Shown: positions 35,692 to 45,626 of the stretch, piece by piece
How positions within the stretch are numbered: the first letter of the stretch is position 1
How the letters are laid out: each line of letters starts with the position of its first letter
Source of the DNA: Planctomycetaceae bacterium
GTDB lineage: Bacteria; Planctomycetota; Planctomycetia; Planctomycetales; Planctomycetaceae
Assembly (NCBI GenBank): GCA_014762625.1
Contig: JABURQ010000112.1
Coordinates: forward strand, 1 to 64,000
Length of the DNA stretch: 64,000 bases
Direction of reading: 5' to 3'
The notes under the pieces: model-generated
The model's input: the letters and a program-made list of their open reading frames with translations, nothing else
The model's database searches: none
Told to the model about the DNA's origin: nothing
Made by a program: the position numbers and the translations under genes

Positions 35692-36543
35692 ATGACGTCC
35701 ACACTTCGCCGTCGGCACTTGATTGCCCTGTTGACCGTGCTGATCGCCGTGATGACGGTCGCGTTCAATCCGATCCAACAATCCGTTTCCTACGGCCAGG
35801 AAGCTCCCGCTGCTGGAGAAGAGGCCCCCGCTGATGATGCTGATACCGGTGGTGGTGAAGAAACTCCTAAGAGTCGAAGCTTTCTGGGCTGGTTGATCGA
35901 AGCCTCCGGTTTCTTCGGACTGATCATTCTGATCCTCTCATTCATCATGGTGGCAGTGGTCATGATGAATCTGCTGCAGGTTCGCCGGGATGTTCTGATG
36001 CCTCCCGATTTCATCGAGGATTTCGAACAGAAAATCGACGCCAAGGATTATCAGGGGGCTTATGAAGTGGCCCGCTCCGACGACTCTTTTATCGCTCGCG
36101 TACTGACAAACGGTTTGTCGAAATTGAACCGCGGCTATGAAGAAGCAATCGAGGGGATGCAGGAAGTCGGCGAAGAGGAAAACATGACCCTCGAACACCG
36201 GGTCAGTTATCTGGCACTGATTGGTGCAATCGCCCCGATGTTTGGATTGATGGGAACCGTTTACGGGATGATCATGTCGTTCGAAAAAATCGCTCAATCG
36301 ACGACGTCTCCCAAGCCGTCCGAACTGGCGGAAGGGATTTCGACTGCACTCTTTACCACGCTGGAAGGGTTGTTTGTCGCGATTCCCGCCATGATCGGTT
36401 ACAGCTTGTTGAAAAACCAGATTGCTAAACTGGTGCTGGAAGTCGGCATCATCAGCGAAGGCTTGATGTCGAAACTCCCGATGGCGGGTGGAGGCAAAGG
36501 CGCGTCGGCTCCGGCTCCCGCTCCTGCCGCTCCCCAGAAATAA
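35692..36543 (+). CDS. MotA/TolQ/ExbB proton channel family protein
   Basis: 283 aa. An N-terminal signal-like segment and an acidic, Ala/Glu/Asp-rich linker (about residues 35-60) precede the first true membrane helix (FFGLIILILSFIMVAVVMM). The conserved TolQ/ExbB core follows: LALIGAIAPMFGLMGTVYGMI (helix 2, about 170-190) and TLEGLFVAIPAMIGYSLL (helix 3). It should form the pentameric proton channel with ExbD-type partners encoded next. The N-terminal secreted extension is longer than in E. coli ExbB. GAGGAA precedes the ATG. The C-terminus is Ala/Pro-rich. Confidence 0.93.
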   Translation: MTSTLRRRHLIALLTVLIAVMTVAFNPIQQSVSYGQEAPAAGEEAPADDADTGGGEETPKSRSFLGWLIEASGFFGLIILILSFIMVAVVMMNLLQVRRDVLMPPDFIEDFEQKIDAKDYQGAYEVARSDDSFIARVLTNGLSKLNRGYEEAIEGMQEVGEEENMTLEHRVSYLALIGAIAPMFGLMGTVYGMIMSFEKIAQSTTSPKPSELAEGISTALFTTLEGLFVAIPAMIGYSLLKNQIAKLVLEVGIISEGLMSKLPMAGGGKGASAPAPAPAAPQK

Positions 36544-36585
36544 TCGACCGGCGATCCCGGTCCTTACCGTTGCGGAGAACTTCCC

Positions 36586-37065
36586 ATGCGTTTTAAAAAA
36601 ACGGACTCATCTGTTCCCGATATCGACATGACGCCCATGATCGACATCGTGTTCCAGTTGATCGCATTTTTCATGGTGATCACGAACTTCGAGCAAACGC
36701 AGGCTGACGAACGGGTCATCCTTGCGAAAGACGCCTTGGCGATGCCGCCGGAAGTCAAACGCGAAGACGAACTGACCATCAATATCGGTTACGAACGCGA
36801 TCAAAATGGTGACCGAATCGATCCCGATCCGTTCATTTTCTGGCCGGGTGAACCGATTCGCCTGGACGGGCTCGAAGCCAAGTTGCGTCTGGAAGCCCAG
36901 ATCTATAAAGACGAAGGGACGGAAATCAGCGATGTGACGGTGGTGATTCGTGCGGACGCGGAAGTCCCGACCGGCTTGATCCAGGGGGTCATCAAGACGG
37001 CGCAGAAGGAAGGGATTGAGTTCCAGAAGTTCGCCATCAAGGCTCGACAGTCCGTCGAGCAATAG
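36586..37065 (+). CDS. ExbD/TolR family protein, first copy
   Basis: 159 aa. A short cytoplasmic N-terminus leads into one membrane helix with the conserved proton-carrying Asp (IDMTPMIDIVFQLIAFFMV), then a periplasmic domain. The C-terminal part (VVIRADAEVPTGLIQGVIKT) matches the ExbD periplasmic fold. It works with the upstream ExbB-like channel. GGAGAA precedes the ATG; the second ExbD starts 27 bp after its stop, so the three genes form an operon. Confidence 0.94.
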   Translation: MRFKKTDSSVPDIDMTPMIDIVFQLIAFFMVITNFEQTQADERVILAKDALAMPPEVKREDELTINIGYERDQNGDRIDPDPFIFWPGEPIRLDGLEAKLRLEAQIYKDEGTEISDVTVVIRADAEVPTGLIQGVIKTAQKEGIEFQKFAIKARQSVEQ

Positions 37066-37092
37066 ACACGATCGATCAGGAGAAACTCCGAG

Positions 37093-37638
37093 ATGAAATT
37101 TCGCGGAAAAAATACCACGGAGAAAATTGAAGCCCAGATGGCGCCGATGATCGACGTCGTGTTTCAGTTGCTCATTTTCTTCATGCTCACTTTGAAAATT
37201 GTCGAGCCGGAAGGTGATTTCACGGTCAACATGCCGATCGGCCAATCGGTCGCCGAAACCGACTCCCCCAAGCCCCCCGTTATCAAGGTCCGTATGAAAG
37301 CGGATCCGACCACCGGCGAGATGTATTCGATGACGATCGCCCGAAAGGAATTGTTTGCGACGGCTCCCGGCACGACTCAGGAGGAGAAATCCTCGGCGGC
37401 GTTCCAACGCTTGAACAGTGAAATTCTGAAAGCGATCGGCTCGCCCGGAAATCCTCTCGCCGAGGATCAGGAAGTTGAACTCGACCCCGATTACGAGCTG
37501 AATTCCAAGTATCTGATCAACGCCATCGGTGCATGTCGCGGACGACTTGAAACCAATCCGCAGGGACGAACCGAACTGGTCGACTATATCAAGAAGATCA
37601 AGTTCGCCCCGCCGCGCGAGAAGCAGCCGGGGAGTTGA
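37093..37638 (+). CDS. ExbD/TolR family protein, second copy
   Basis: 181 aa. The same layout as the first copy: a charged N-terminus, a helix with the key Asp in APMIDVVFQLLIFFMLT, and a periplasmic domain. It is about 20 residues longer and diverged, so the two probably form a heterodimer or work with different partners. AGGAGA precedes the ATG. No TonB, TolA or Pal gene follows. Confidence 0.94.
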   Translation: MKFRGKNTTEKIEAQMAPMIDVVFQLLIFFMLTLKIVEPEGDFTVNMPIGQSVAETDSPKPPVIKVRMKADPTTGEMYSMTIARKELFATAPGTTQEEKSSAAFQRLNSEILKAIGSPGNPLAEDQEVELDPDYELNSKYLINAIGACRGRLETNPQGRTELVDYIKKIKFAPPREKQPGS

Positions 37639-37749
37639 CGAAGTTTTCCCGGTTCGCAGTTGGAATCTTGGATTATCAGCGCATCTTCCAATCGCTTGTT
37701 TTACAATCACATCGTTCAGATTGTGTCACATTGATTCGGGAGAGCTTCT

Positions 37750-38718
37750 ATGAACGTTCAAGATTCGTCGCGGCGTGATTTTCTGAAAGCGTCCGCTTCC
37801 GCGGCAACCGCCTTCGGTCTGACCTCCTCGGTCATTCCCGAACTCTCGATGGCGGAGGACTGTACCACGACAAACGAGTATCCCTGGATTGACGCACATT
37901 CTCATATCTGGACGCGCGACGTCAAACGCTATCCGCTCGCCAACGGAATGACACTCGACGATCTCGATCCTCCCAGTTTCACGACGGAAGAACTTCTGGA
38001 CGTCGCGCATAAAAACGGTGTGGGGAAAGTGGTCTTGATCGCGCATAACCAGTTTTATCGCTGGGACAATTCCTACATGATCGACGCGGTGAAACAGCAT
38101 CCGCACACCTTTCGAATTGTGGGCATGGTCGACAACATGGCTCCGCATCCCGACATCGCCATGAAAAAGCTTCTCGCTCAAAAAGTGACCGGGTTTCGAA
38201 TTACGCCGGGAGTTTACGGGCGTGACAAATGGCTCGAAAACCCCGGCATGCATGCGATGTGGAAGATGGCCGCTCAAACGCGGCAAAACATGTGCTGCCT
38301 GATCAACCCCGAAGATTTGCCGACGATCGATGTCTGGTGCGAGAAGTATCCGGAAACCCCGGTCGTGATCGATCACTTTGCCCGTATCGGCATCGACGGG
38401 AAAATGCGAAAATCGGACCTCGATCATCTCTGCAAACTAGCCCGCCATCGATACGTCACCGTGAAGATTTCCGCGTATTACGCCCTCGGAAACAAGAAGC
38501 CGCCGCATACCGAACTGATCCCGATGATCGAGCGTTTGATCGATGCTTTTGGAGTCGAACGCTTGATGTGGGCGAGCGATTCGCCCTATCAACTCGTGGG
38601 AGAGAATACTTACTCGGATTCCATCAAACTGATCACCGAACGAATGAAATCTCTCTCTGCTGACGACCGGGAATGGCTGTTACGGAAAACCGCCGAACGC
38701 GTGTTCTTCTTCGTTTAA
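37750..38718 (+). CDS. Amidohydrolase-2 family protein with twin-arginine signal
   Basis: 322 aa. It begins with a TAT leader (SSRRDFLKASASAATAFG). The metal-dependent hydrolase barrel shows WIDAHSHIW (HxH metal ligands) near residue 47, VVIDHFARIG near 210 and WASDSPYQL near 275 (catalytic Asp). This resembles the TIM-barrel fold of 2-pyrone-4,6-dicarboxylate hydrolase-like enzymes. The substrate is unknown; probably a lactone or carboxylated aromatic or sugar. GGGAG precedes the ATG. Confidence 0.9.
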   Translation: MNVQDSSRRDFLKASASAATAFGLTSSVIPELSMAEDCTTTNEYPWIDAHSHIWTRDVKRYPLANGMTLDDLDPPSFTTEELLDVAHKNGVGKVVLIAHNQFYRWDNSYMIDAVKQHPHTFRIVGMVDNMAPHPDIAMKKLLAQKVTGFRITPGVYGRDKWLENPGMHAMWKMAAQTRQNMCCLINPEDLPTIDVWCEKYPETPVVIDHFARIGIDGKMRKSDLDHLCKLARHRYVTVKISAYYALGNKKPPHTELIPMIERLIDAFGVERLMWASDSPYQLVGENTYSDSIKLITERMKSLSADDREWLLRKTAERVFFFV

Positions 38719-38744
38719 GCCTCACGTTACTCAACGAGATTTCG

Positions 38745-39614
38745 ATGCCGATTCGCGAATCCGATCTCGACCGATTGGTCAAAACGAGTTCGATGCTGAT
38801 GCCGGTCTGGGGGCTCTCCTTTGTACTTGGTCTCTATAGTCTGATTCCGGTCTTCAAAGAGTATTCGTCGTACGACACTTTTGCCGACTTTCCTTCGGAT
38901 ATCTTCAGCGTTCTGGGACTGGTTCTGTCGTTGATTCTTGTCTTTCGCACGAACCGGGCCTACGATCGGTGGTGGGAAGCGCGAACGCTCTGGGGGAAAC
39001 AGGTCAATGTGAGCCGAAATGTGGCGATCAAATGCCGGTCATTCGCGAACCTGGATGATCGGGAACGGACACTACTTCACCGTTGGATCGCCGGTTTTGC
39101 GTTTGCCTTAAAGGATCATTTGCGGAGAGGAGCCGTCCTCAAGGAGCTTCCGGGATGGAGCGATAGCGATTCCTCACCGGAGCATGTCCCCTCCTGGTTG
39201 AGTGGGGAAATCTATCGTTCCCTGAAAGACTGGGAACGGGAAGGGCGCATCTCGCCTCAGGAATTATTGGCCATCGATACCGATCTGCACGAATTCCTGA
39301 ATGTGTGCGGTGGTTGCGAACGTATTCGCAATACGCTCATCGCGGGATCGTATCGTTCTTATGCAATCAAATGTCTGATTCTGTACTTCCTCACGCTTCC
39401 GTGGGGGCTGGTTCAGGATCTGCAATGGCTGACCGTACCCGTCACCATGATTCTGACCTACATCATGTTCGGTCTGGAATCAATCGCGGATGCGGTCGAA
39501 GAACCCTTCGGAGACGATCTGGACGATTTGAATCTGGAGGAACTCTGTCGAACCATCGATCGCACGACGGCGGAAGTTCTGTCGGTTCCCGCAATTTCCC
39601 AAGCTGAGACCTGA
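38745..39614 (+). CDS. Bestrophin-family anion channel protein
   Basis: 289 aa. Four membrane segments and the diagnostic stretch FRTNRAYDRWWEARTLWGK near residues 65-83 identify the bacterial bestrophin (UPF0187) family; the C-terminal GLESIADAVEEPFGDDLDDL contains the acidic Ca2+-clasp-like segment. Bacterial members are pentameric channels. The ATG at 38745 was chosen because the upstream extension overlaps the amidohydrolase gene in another frame. It lies 26 bp after that gene. Confidence 0.92.
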   Translation: MPIRESDLDRLVKTSSMLMPVWGLSFVLGLYSLIPVFKEYSSYDTFADFPSDIFSVLGLVLSLILVFRTNRAYDRWWEARTLWGKQVNVSRNVAIKCRSFANLDDRERTLLHRWIAGFAFALKDHLRRGAVLKELPGWSDSDSSPEHVPSWLSGEIYRSLKDWEREGRISPQELLAIDTDLHEFLNVCGGCERIRNTLIAGSYRSYAIKCLILYFLTLPWGLVQDLQWLTVPVTMILTYIMFGLESIADAVEEPFGDDLDDLNLEELCRTIDRTTAEVLSVPAISQAET

Positions 39615-40065
39615 TCACGACTTAATGAATTCCCGCAGAGAATTCTCGCTATTTGGGAAGTTTCTATTTCGATTTCGCGCATGAAATTTCTTCTCTTAAA
39701 ACAGATCAGCACATGTTGAATCATCGGTTCGATTAATTTTTTTCGACGACCGATAAACCCTTTAATCAATATGGTTTAGGGATTGTAAATTTTCAGCGAA
39801 AACAGGGTTCGGACCGCAACAGGCAGCTACATTTTGCATGCCGTAAATTTCCTCAGAATCAACCAGCTTCACAGACTTGAATCCTGTCGAGAGCGTTGTC
39901 AGGATCAGACCCTACAAGGATGCAAGACGCAGCCGTACGAGTCCTCCGCAGGATGCGGGGGCGCTTGAGATCCCGGATGGAATATCCCTCTCTTCTGATT
40001 CCGATCGTTTCGATCTGCGATCCACTTCCGGGAACCCGTTTCAATGGAAGAAAAGGAGTGTAAGT
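39615..40065. other. AT-rich intergenic region upstream of the CAP-domain gene
   Basis: 451 bases without an accepted gene. The first 200 bases are clearly AT-rich (for example 39650-39800) and include a perfect GAGAATTCTC palindrome near 39645. The final 100 bases carry several short hairpins and could be a leader. An in-frame extension of the downstream gene (39877-40065) has no protein character. No riboswitch class was recognised. Confidence 0.45.
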
Positions 40066-40503
40066 ATGCGACATCTTTGTAGTGGTTTGATTTTGGGAAT
40101 GTTCGTCTGTCTGACGTCGCCGCTGGCGAATGCTCAGCCCGGTTCGTCCATTCCTGCCGAAGAACATGCCTGGGTCACCGAGCATCCGGTGATTCAGAAA
40201 TTGCTGGATCTCACCAACAAGCACCGCGCGAAATACAATCGGGCTCCCGTCGAGCTCGACCCCTACCTGACCCTGAAAGCGCAGGAACACGCGGAGTGGA
40301 TGGCGAAAACCGGTTACTACCAACACAGCCGCTACGGCTATCCCGAAATTATCTTTTACAGTCCCGGATCGGCGGAGAACGCGATCAACGGTTGGATCCG
40401 TTCCCCGCGTCATCACGGCATTATGCTCAAACGGGCCAACCACGTCGGTTTCGGCTACATGATGATCAACGGTCGCGATTATTGGGTCGGCATTTTTTAT
40501 TGA
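40066..40503 (+). CDS. Secreted CAP/SCP-domain protein
   Basis: 145 aa. A signal peptide (LILGMFVCLTSPLANAQ) is followed by a short CAP (cysteine-rich secretory, antigen 5, PR-1) fold. TNKHRAKYNRAPVELDPYLT at the start, EHAEWMAK in the middle (His and Glu of the putative metal site), and WIRSPRHHGIML with HVGFGYMMINGRDYWVGIFY at the end follow the family. It lacks Cys-rich extensions. Function of bacterial CAP proteins is mostly unknown. The ATG at 40066 follows AAGGAG; the upstream extension was rejected. Confidence 0.9.
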   Translation: MRHLCSGLILGMFVCLTSPLANAQPGSSIPAEEHAWVTEHPVIQKLLDLTNKHRAKYNRAPVELDPYLTLKAQEHAEWMAKTGYYQHSRYGYPEIIFYSPGSAENAINGWIRSPRHHGIMLKRANHVGFGYMMINGRDYWVGIFY

Positions 40504-40550
40504 TGAGGCCTCGATGAGAATCACGACAGCTTGGCTGCTGTCTTCTGAAG

Positions 40551-40582
40551 ACGCTCTGTGCAGGACGCACGGGGCGTTTTTT
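40551..40582 (+). terminator. Intrinsic terminator after the CAP-domain gene
   Basis: An 11-bp stem including two G-U pairs (40551-40561 with 40567-40577) is followed by six Ts ending at 40582. The G-U pairs become mismatches on the other strand, so it works rightwards. A second hairpin with a 6-bp GACAGC stem is at 40525-40542. Confidence 0.85.
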
Positions 40583-40641
40583 CATGGCTCGTTGAAACTT
40601 ATGCGACCGGGATGTGTGAACGAGGCTAATTCACTCCGAGC

Positions 40642-41424
40642 TTACTTTTCGAAATCGGTGTCGGCCTCTTCGAGATTCAATTCTTTGATCCAGATGTTGC
40701 GATACAGGATGTCGTGTCCTTCGCACTGAAGTTTCAAGCCTTGCGGCGTGTCGGTGATTCCGCGACCTCCGTCATTCCCTCCATCGACACCGGAATTCGG
40801 CCCGCCCCAGACCTTGTTGATCACTTGGTTTTTGTGAACCTTCTTGCCGTTGAAATACATGGTGACCAGCGGTTTTTCGGTCAGTTTGCCGTCCCGGAAT
40901 CGGGCGGCCCGGAAAACGATGTCGTAGGAATTCCATTTGCCGAGCCCTTTGTAGAGATGATAAGGGGACGGCGTCTCGTTAATAACAGCCGCCATGCCGT
41001 GCTTGGTTTTGTCCCCGTCCAGAATCTGGATTTCGTATCGATTCTGCAGATAAACGCCGCTGTTGCCACCCGGATTGGGAACCAGAAACTCCACGTGTAA
41101 ACGAAAGTCACGATATTTGTTCTTCGTGACGATATCGGCAGCTCCGTATTTCCCCCCTTTGGCAGCAGGGTCATAGGTCATCAATGCCGTACCGTCACCG
41201 ACGGGATCATCGACGATTTTCCATTTGATCGGCAGCGACGAATTGAACCGCGGTCCTTCCCAGTACGTCCATTTCTGGTCGAGCATGTCGCGCGTGCCGT
41301 CGAAGAGAACTTCCGCTCCCTCCGCAGGTTCGGCCCCTACCCCAACTTCCGCGGACACCGAGGACACACACAGACAGATCATTGAAAAACAGAGCATTCC
41401 GCGAGTAAGGGTAGAGAATCGCAT
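40642..41424 (-). CDS. DUF1080 (3-keto-disaccharide hydrolase-like) secreted protein
   Basis: 260 aa. A signal peptide (LTRGMLCFSMICLCVSSVSA) is followed by the ConA-like fold typical of DUF1080: VLFDGTRDMLDQKWTYWEG, FRLHVEFLVPNPGGNSGVYL, RYEIQILDG and KWNSYDIVFRA. Proteins of this family are very common in Planctomycetes and have been linked to hydrolysis of 3-keto-glycosides, often beside Gfo/Idh/MocA oxidoreductases. No such partner adjoins it here; the nearest lies at 5458. The ATG at 41424 was preferred over one 13 codons upstream because it opens the signal peptide. Confidence 0.9.
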   Translation of the reverse strand: MRFSTLTRGMLCFSMICLCVSSVSAEVGVGAEPAEGAEVLFDGTRDMLDQKWTYWEGPRFNSSLPIKWKIVDDPVGDGTALMTYDPAAKGGKYGAADIVTKNKYRDFRLHVEFLVPNPGGNSGVYLQNRYEIQILDGDKTKHGMAAVINETPSPYHLYKGLGKWNSYDIVFRAARFRDGKLTEKPLVTMYFNGKKVHKNQVINKVWGGPNSGVDGGNDGGRGITDTPQGLKLQCEGHDILYRNIWIKELNLEEADTDFEK

Positions 41425-41485
41425 GGTCGAGGCTTTCTTCGATAAAGGGAGGATGGAATTCAAAGCATAACCGATCCGAAGTCGA

Positions 41486-43840
41486 TCAGCCGATCACGTT
41501 GTCTCCGGCGTTTTCTTTTTGCTGAATCGTCACCGGCCAGCCGGGGAACTGATTTTCGGGATTGCCGTCGTTCGGATCGACCAGAAATCGGAACGCATCG
41601 AGATGATACGTTTTCTTTTCGGTATCGATGGTCACCAGACCGAACCCGCTTCCCTTCTGATGAGCGGTTTCGTAACGGTTCTTCCCCTTGGGGACGATCG
41701 GATTTCCGACCGCGTAAACGTAAACCTTGTTCCCGAGACCGTCGATGAATTCCCCCGTGTTGGGCAGATTGTGAGACGGGCGATTCTGGTGTTCCATCCC
41801 AAGGTCGTCGGGACGCCACCAGCGCGGATATCCGGCGGAAATCGCCGGCGTGCAAAACGCCCAGTTGCTATCCCGTTGGTCGTCGACGCCGTACTGGCTC
41901 AGCGTCGCCAGATGCTGGTCGCCGTTGATGTGTAGCGCTTTCGACTCGCGAACGCAGTCGATGGCGTTGTTGCGGGCGGTTTGCGGCCAGCCCCCGGAGT
42001 CGAGGTCCGCTTTCAAATAACCGTTGTAACCGCCGTGATGAGTGGCGACACCCGCGAAGACGGTTTGACTGAGCAGCACCTTCATCGAATGCCCGCGCCA
42101 GTCCCTGGACCATTTCTTCAGCCACTCTTCCTGACGTTCTCCCAGCAGGACGAGTCCCGGTTTGTCGAGAACCGACGTATCGAAATTTTTATCGAGCACG
42201 TGGTCGGCGCGACCGCTGCCCGTTTCGACGCGTTCCGGCCCCGACTTCCACTGACGATCGGCGATCACGGCGAAACTGACTCCGCCGTAAACCATATCGC
42301 CGTAATAGACGCTGATGTCCTGCTTGACCGGTGTGGGGTCGGCGAAGTCGGGGTGATGGCTGACACAGGTTTTATGAACCGCGTTGACCATGCGCGCCGG
42401 TTCGCGATAGCCCCCTTTGGACGAAGCCCCGCCGTCAAGGTCTTTCATCTTCGCGCCCCCTTCGCCCCAGATGTTCCCCTGGAAGACGTCGTGATCGTCG
42501 GGAATGACGAGCGTCGGACGATCTTTCATCGCTTCCCGGAAAGCCCAGCCGAATTGATAATATTTCCGCAAATAATTGAGAATTGCCGGCTCCGCCGGTT
42601 CGCGAATGATGCCGAAGCCGCCGTGGTTCTCGTAAATCTGATCTCCCGAGAAGTAGAGCATGTCGGGGTCGAGTTTGACGAGATTATTGGCGACCGGCTC
42701 GTAGGGGAAGCCATAATCGTTCTGACAGGTGAGCGCTCCGAGACGCAACGGGCGGTCGGAGGGATTGGCCTTGATGGTTCCCGTCCATTCGCCGGGAGCC
42801 TCCGAACCATCCTTTCCCTTCTCGACGTAGACGAGTTTGTAGGGAGTGTCGATTTTTTCATTCCAGTTCGGAATGCGGAAGGTCGCCACCCAGGCATCGG
42901 TTTCAAGGTTGGCGGTCCCCAACGACTTCCACTCTCCTTCCTTCTGTACGAAGAGTTCGACCGATTGATTGTCCTTCTCACCCAACGGTCCGGTGAGAGC
43001 GCTGATTTTCATCACAAAGCCATCATCGCTCCGCGAATCACTGAGGGAATACATCGACCACAGAATCGGACCGAAGGCACGTTCCGGACGAATCGTGAAT
43101 GCGGGACCGCTCACTTTCCAGTCCCGGAATCGGTAGCGGGCACCCTGCTTTCTTTGAGCGGGAGTCTGACCGCGGCGATTGGGCGAATTGAAATTGTTGG
43201 CGATGGCGACGTTTCCGAGGACCGCCTCTTTTTTCACCGTTTGCGTCATGCTGTCGATCGTTTTTCCACCGGCCTGCTTCACTTCGACGGTCAATTCGTA
43301 CTGTTCGCCTTTCGGTGTTCCCTGAAGCTGAATGATGAAGTCGTCGAGATCGACTTTGCCGCTGATGTCCCGTCGTTTCCCGGCCAGGACGAGTTGACCG
43401 TTCGCAATACCCGCATTAATTCCGCGTCCCGAGAAACTATTCGAACGGTATTCGTTGAGATCGCTTTGCACTCCTACACGAAACCCGACGCCCGCGTCTA
43501 CCTCTTTCGACTCCACCTGACTGACTCGCACCGACATCTCGAACGGCTGATCGGCCTGTTCCAGTTGATGCGTGATGAGATGAACGTTGCGGCCCCCCTC
43601 CATCGACTGGCACTCGGCGGCCCCGTCAATAACCCTCCAGTTTTCCATGGGATTCGCCCAGAATTGAGCCCCCAACCAAACGCGATCGTGAGTCTGCGAC
43701 CAGTCACCCACCAATGGATTGGTATCGACTCGGGCCAGAAGATCGGCATCGGCAGTTTGCAGCTTGCGAGCCGGCCAGCCCAGATAAGCGGTCCCCAGTC
43801 CCATTACTTTGAGTGCAACGCGTCGTGTGAAAGAAGTCAT
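41486..43840 (-). CDS. PhoD-like metallophosphatase with N-terminal extra domain
   Basis: 784 aa. The start [14 protein letters not shown] is a possible TAT leader. Residues of about 40-260 form a beta-rich domain that looks like a ConA-like fold of the DUF1080 type ([30 protein letters not shown]). The second half is a PhoD-like phosphatase: [37 protein letters not shown] and [12 protein letters not shown] provide the metal-binding Asp, His and Asn residues. It may release phosphate from extracellular or periplasmic phosphodiesters. The gene lies 62 bp upstream of the DUF1080 gene on the same strand, so the two may be cotranscribed. Confidence 0.88.
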   Translation of the reverse strand: MTSFTRRVALKVMGLGTAYLGWPARKLQTADADLLARVDTNPLVGDWSQTHDRVWLGAQFWANPMENWRVIDGAAECQSMEGGRNVHLITHQLEQADQPFEMSVRVSQVESKEVDAGVGFRVGVQSDLNEYRSNSFSGRGINAGIANGQLVLAGKRRDISGKVDLDDFIIQLQGTPKGEQYELTVEVKQAGGKTIDSMTQTVKKEAVLGNVAIANNFNSPNRRGQTPAQRKQGARYRFRDWKVSGPAFTIRPERAFGPILWSMYSLSDSRSDDGFVMKISALTGPLGEKDNQSVELFVQKEGEWKSLGTANLETDAWVATFRIPNWNEKIDTPYKLVYVEKGKDGSEAPGEWTGTIKANPSDRPLRLGALTCQNDYGFPYEPVANNLVKLDPDMLYFSGDQIYENHGGFGIIREPAEPAILNYLRKYYQFGWAFREAMKDRPTLVIPDDHDVFQGNIWGEGGAKMKDLDGGASSKGGYREPARMVNAVHKTCVSHHPDFADPTPVKQDISVYYGDMVYGGVSFAVIADRQWKSGPERVETGSGRADHVLDKNFDTSVLDKPGLVLLGERQEEWLKKWSRDWRGHSMKVLLSQTVFAGVATHHGGYNGYLKADLDSGGWPQTARNNAIDCVRESKALHINGDQHLATLSQYGVDDQRDSNWAFCTPAISAGYPRWWRPDDLGMEHQNRPSHNLPNTGEFIDGLGNKVYVYAVGNPIVPKGKNRYETAHQKGSGFGLVTIDTEKKTYHLDAFRFLVDPNDGNPENQFPGWPVTIQQKENAGDNVIG

Positions 43841-44111
43841 AGCAATCTGATCCTCGGGTATAGTGAAACGTCTAGATTTTAATTTTATCAGATTTGAATT
43901 CGCTCCGCGACGATATTGTCGAGATCGGCGGAGGAGGGGAATTAAAGATGAGAATTAATTTGGAGGGTAGGATCGAGCGGTGCTTAGTTCAGACCGAAGC
44001 TCAGAACCGCGACAGTCAACCATCAAACGAAAGAAGGTCATACCAATTCGAGACGGCATGATTTACACTTAATCAGTTCCATTCTGAATTCCCAAGTTGA
44101 AGACCCGCATC

Positions 44112-45626
44112 ATGTTTCGATCTTTCATCGGCGTTTTGATCGCCTGTATCGCAGCCTCCCACATGGCTAACGCTGGTGAGAAAAAGCCTCTCAACGTCGT
44201 CTTTATTCTGGCCGACGATCTCGGCTGGATGGACATCTCTCCCAATAACCCACAGACCTTCTACGAGACTCCGAATCTGCAGAAACTCGCCGACGGAGGA
44301 ATGCGATTCACGCAAGCGTACGCGGCGTGTCCCGTTTGCTCCCCCACGCGGTCGTCCATCATGACGGGGCAGTTTCCCGCACGAACGCGCAATACGGATT
44401 ATTTCGGGGCTCCGAACGGTTTTCCCACCGGAATTCCGGAGCCATACGAGCCCGCGCGAGACGGCAAGTTCGGACGACACGGGAACCGTCCCGTCCGACC
44501 GGCTCCCTACAGTGCGCGCCTCGCTGCGGATCACACCACGCTGGCGGAAGCCCTCAAACAACATGGCTACGCGACGTTCTTTGCCGGCAAATGGCATCTT
44601 GGTCCGGAAGGATCCTGGCCCGAGGATCACGGGTTCGACGTCAACAAGGGAGGCCACTCCGGTGGTGGCCCTTATGGAGGCAAGAAATATTTCTCGCCCT
44701 ATGGAAACCCGCGACTCGAAAACGGCCCCGAGGGAGAGCATCTTCCGGACCGGCTGGCAAGCGAAGCGGTCAAGTTTATCGAAGAACATCGGGACGAGCC
44801 GTTCCTGACTTACCTTTCGTTTTATTCGGTTCACACTCCGCTGATCGGTCGCCCCGATCTGGTGAAGAAATATCGAGAACGTAAAGAGAACCTCGAAATC
44901 ACCGGGGAACTTTTCGCCAGCGAACCCCCACGGAAAGCCCGACAAGTGCAGGAACATGCGGTGTACGCCGCCATGGTCGAGGCGATGGACCTGGCGGTCG
45001 GAAAAGTTCTCAAGGCACTCGATGAATACGGACTGAGCGATCGAACGCTGGTCATCTTCTTTTCCGATAACGGCGGTCTCTCCACCTCCGAAGGTTCCCC
45101 CACTTCTAATGTGCCTCTGCGAGCCGGGAAGGGCTGGATGTACGAAGGGGGAATTCGTGAGCCGATGCTGGTTCGCTGGCCCGGCGTGACGAAAGCGGGG
45201 GCGGTCTGCGATCATCCGGTGATCTCCACCGATTTCTATCCGACCATTCTCGACGCGTGCGGCTTGCCGCTGCTTCCGAACCAGCATCTGGACGGCACCA
45301 GTCTGACCGCGCTGTTCAAAAACCCCGATGCAAAACTCGACACCGATCGTCCGCTGTTCTGGCATTATCCGCATTGGGGCAATCAAGGTGGAACGCCCGG
45401 ATCGGCTATCCGCGAGGGAGACTGGAAACTGATCGAGTGGGACTTCGGCAAACCTCCGGAACTGTTCAACCTCTCTCAGGATTTGAGCGAAACCAACAAC
45501 GTCGCCGAAACACATCCTGAAATTGCCAAACGTCTCGCGGACAAGCTGGAGGCACTCCGTCACGAAACGGATGCCCTGCCGACGTCGAAGAATCCCGACT
45601 TCACCGGCGACTTCAAGAAGTGGTAA
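44112..45626 (+). CDS. Type I sulfatase (formylglycine-dependent), copy 1
   Basis: 504 aa. A signal peptide ([20 protein letters not shown]) leads into the alkaline-phosphatase-like sulfatase fold. [14 protein letters not shown] has the metal-binding Asp pair near residue 30. [11 protein letters not shown] carries the CxPxR motif whose Cys is converted to formylglycine. [12 protein letters not shown] and VIFFSDNGG supply further metal and substrate ligands. It probably removes sulfate esters from sulfated polysaccharides; the exact substrate is unknown. The ATG at 44112 was chosen over a TTG five codons upstream. Its 3' end overlaps the convergent DUF255 gene by 14 bp. Confidence 0.93.
   Translation: MFRSFIGVLIACIAASHMANAGEKKPLNVVFILADDLGWMDISPNNPQTFYETPNLQKLADGGMRFTQAYAACPVCSPTRSSIMTGQFPARTRNTDYFGAPNGFPTGIPEPYEPARDGKFGRHGNRPVRPAPYSARLAADHTTLAEALKQHGYATFFAGKWHLGPEGSWPEDHGFDVNKGGHSGGGPYGGKKYFSPYGNPRLENGPEGEHLPDRLASEAVKFIEEHRDEPFLTYLSFYSVHTPLIGRPDLVKKYRERKENLEITGELFASEPPRKARQVQEHAVYAAMVEAMDLAVGKVLKALDEYGLSDRTLVIFFSDNGGLSTSEGSPTSNVPLRAGKGWMYEGGIREPMLVRWPGVTKAGAVCDHPVISTDFYPTILDACGLPLLPNQHLDGTSLTALFKNPDAKLDTDRPLFWHYPHWGNQGGTPGSAIREGDWKLIEWDFGKPPELFNLSQDLSETNNVAETHPEIAKRLADKLEALRHETDALPTSKNPDFTGDFKKW

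Noticed and set aside
39877-40065. N-terminal extension of the CAP-domain protein
   Set aside because: The internal ATG at 40066 has AAGGAG and opens a clear signal peptide; the extension is basic and featureless.
41981-43882. 633-codon open frame on the plus strand
   Set aside because: Antisense shadow of the PhoD-like gene; its translation is Arg/Phe/Asp-rich without conserved motifs.
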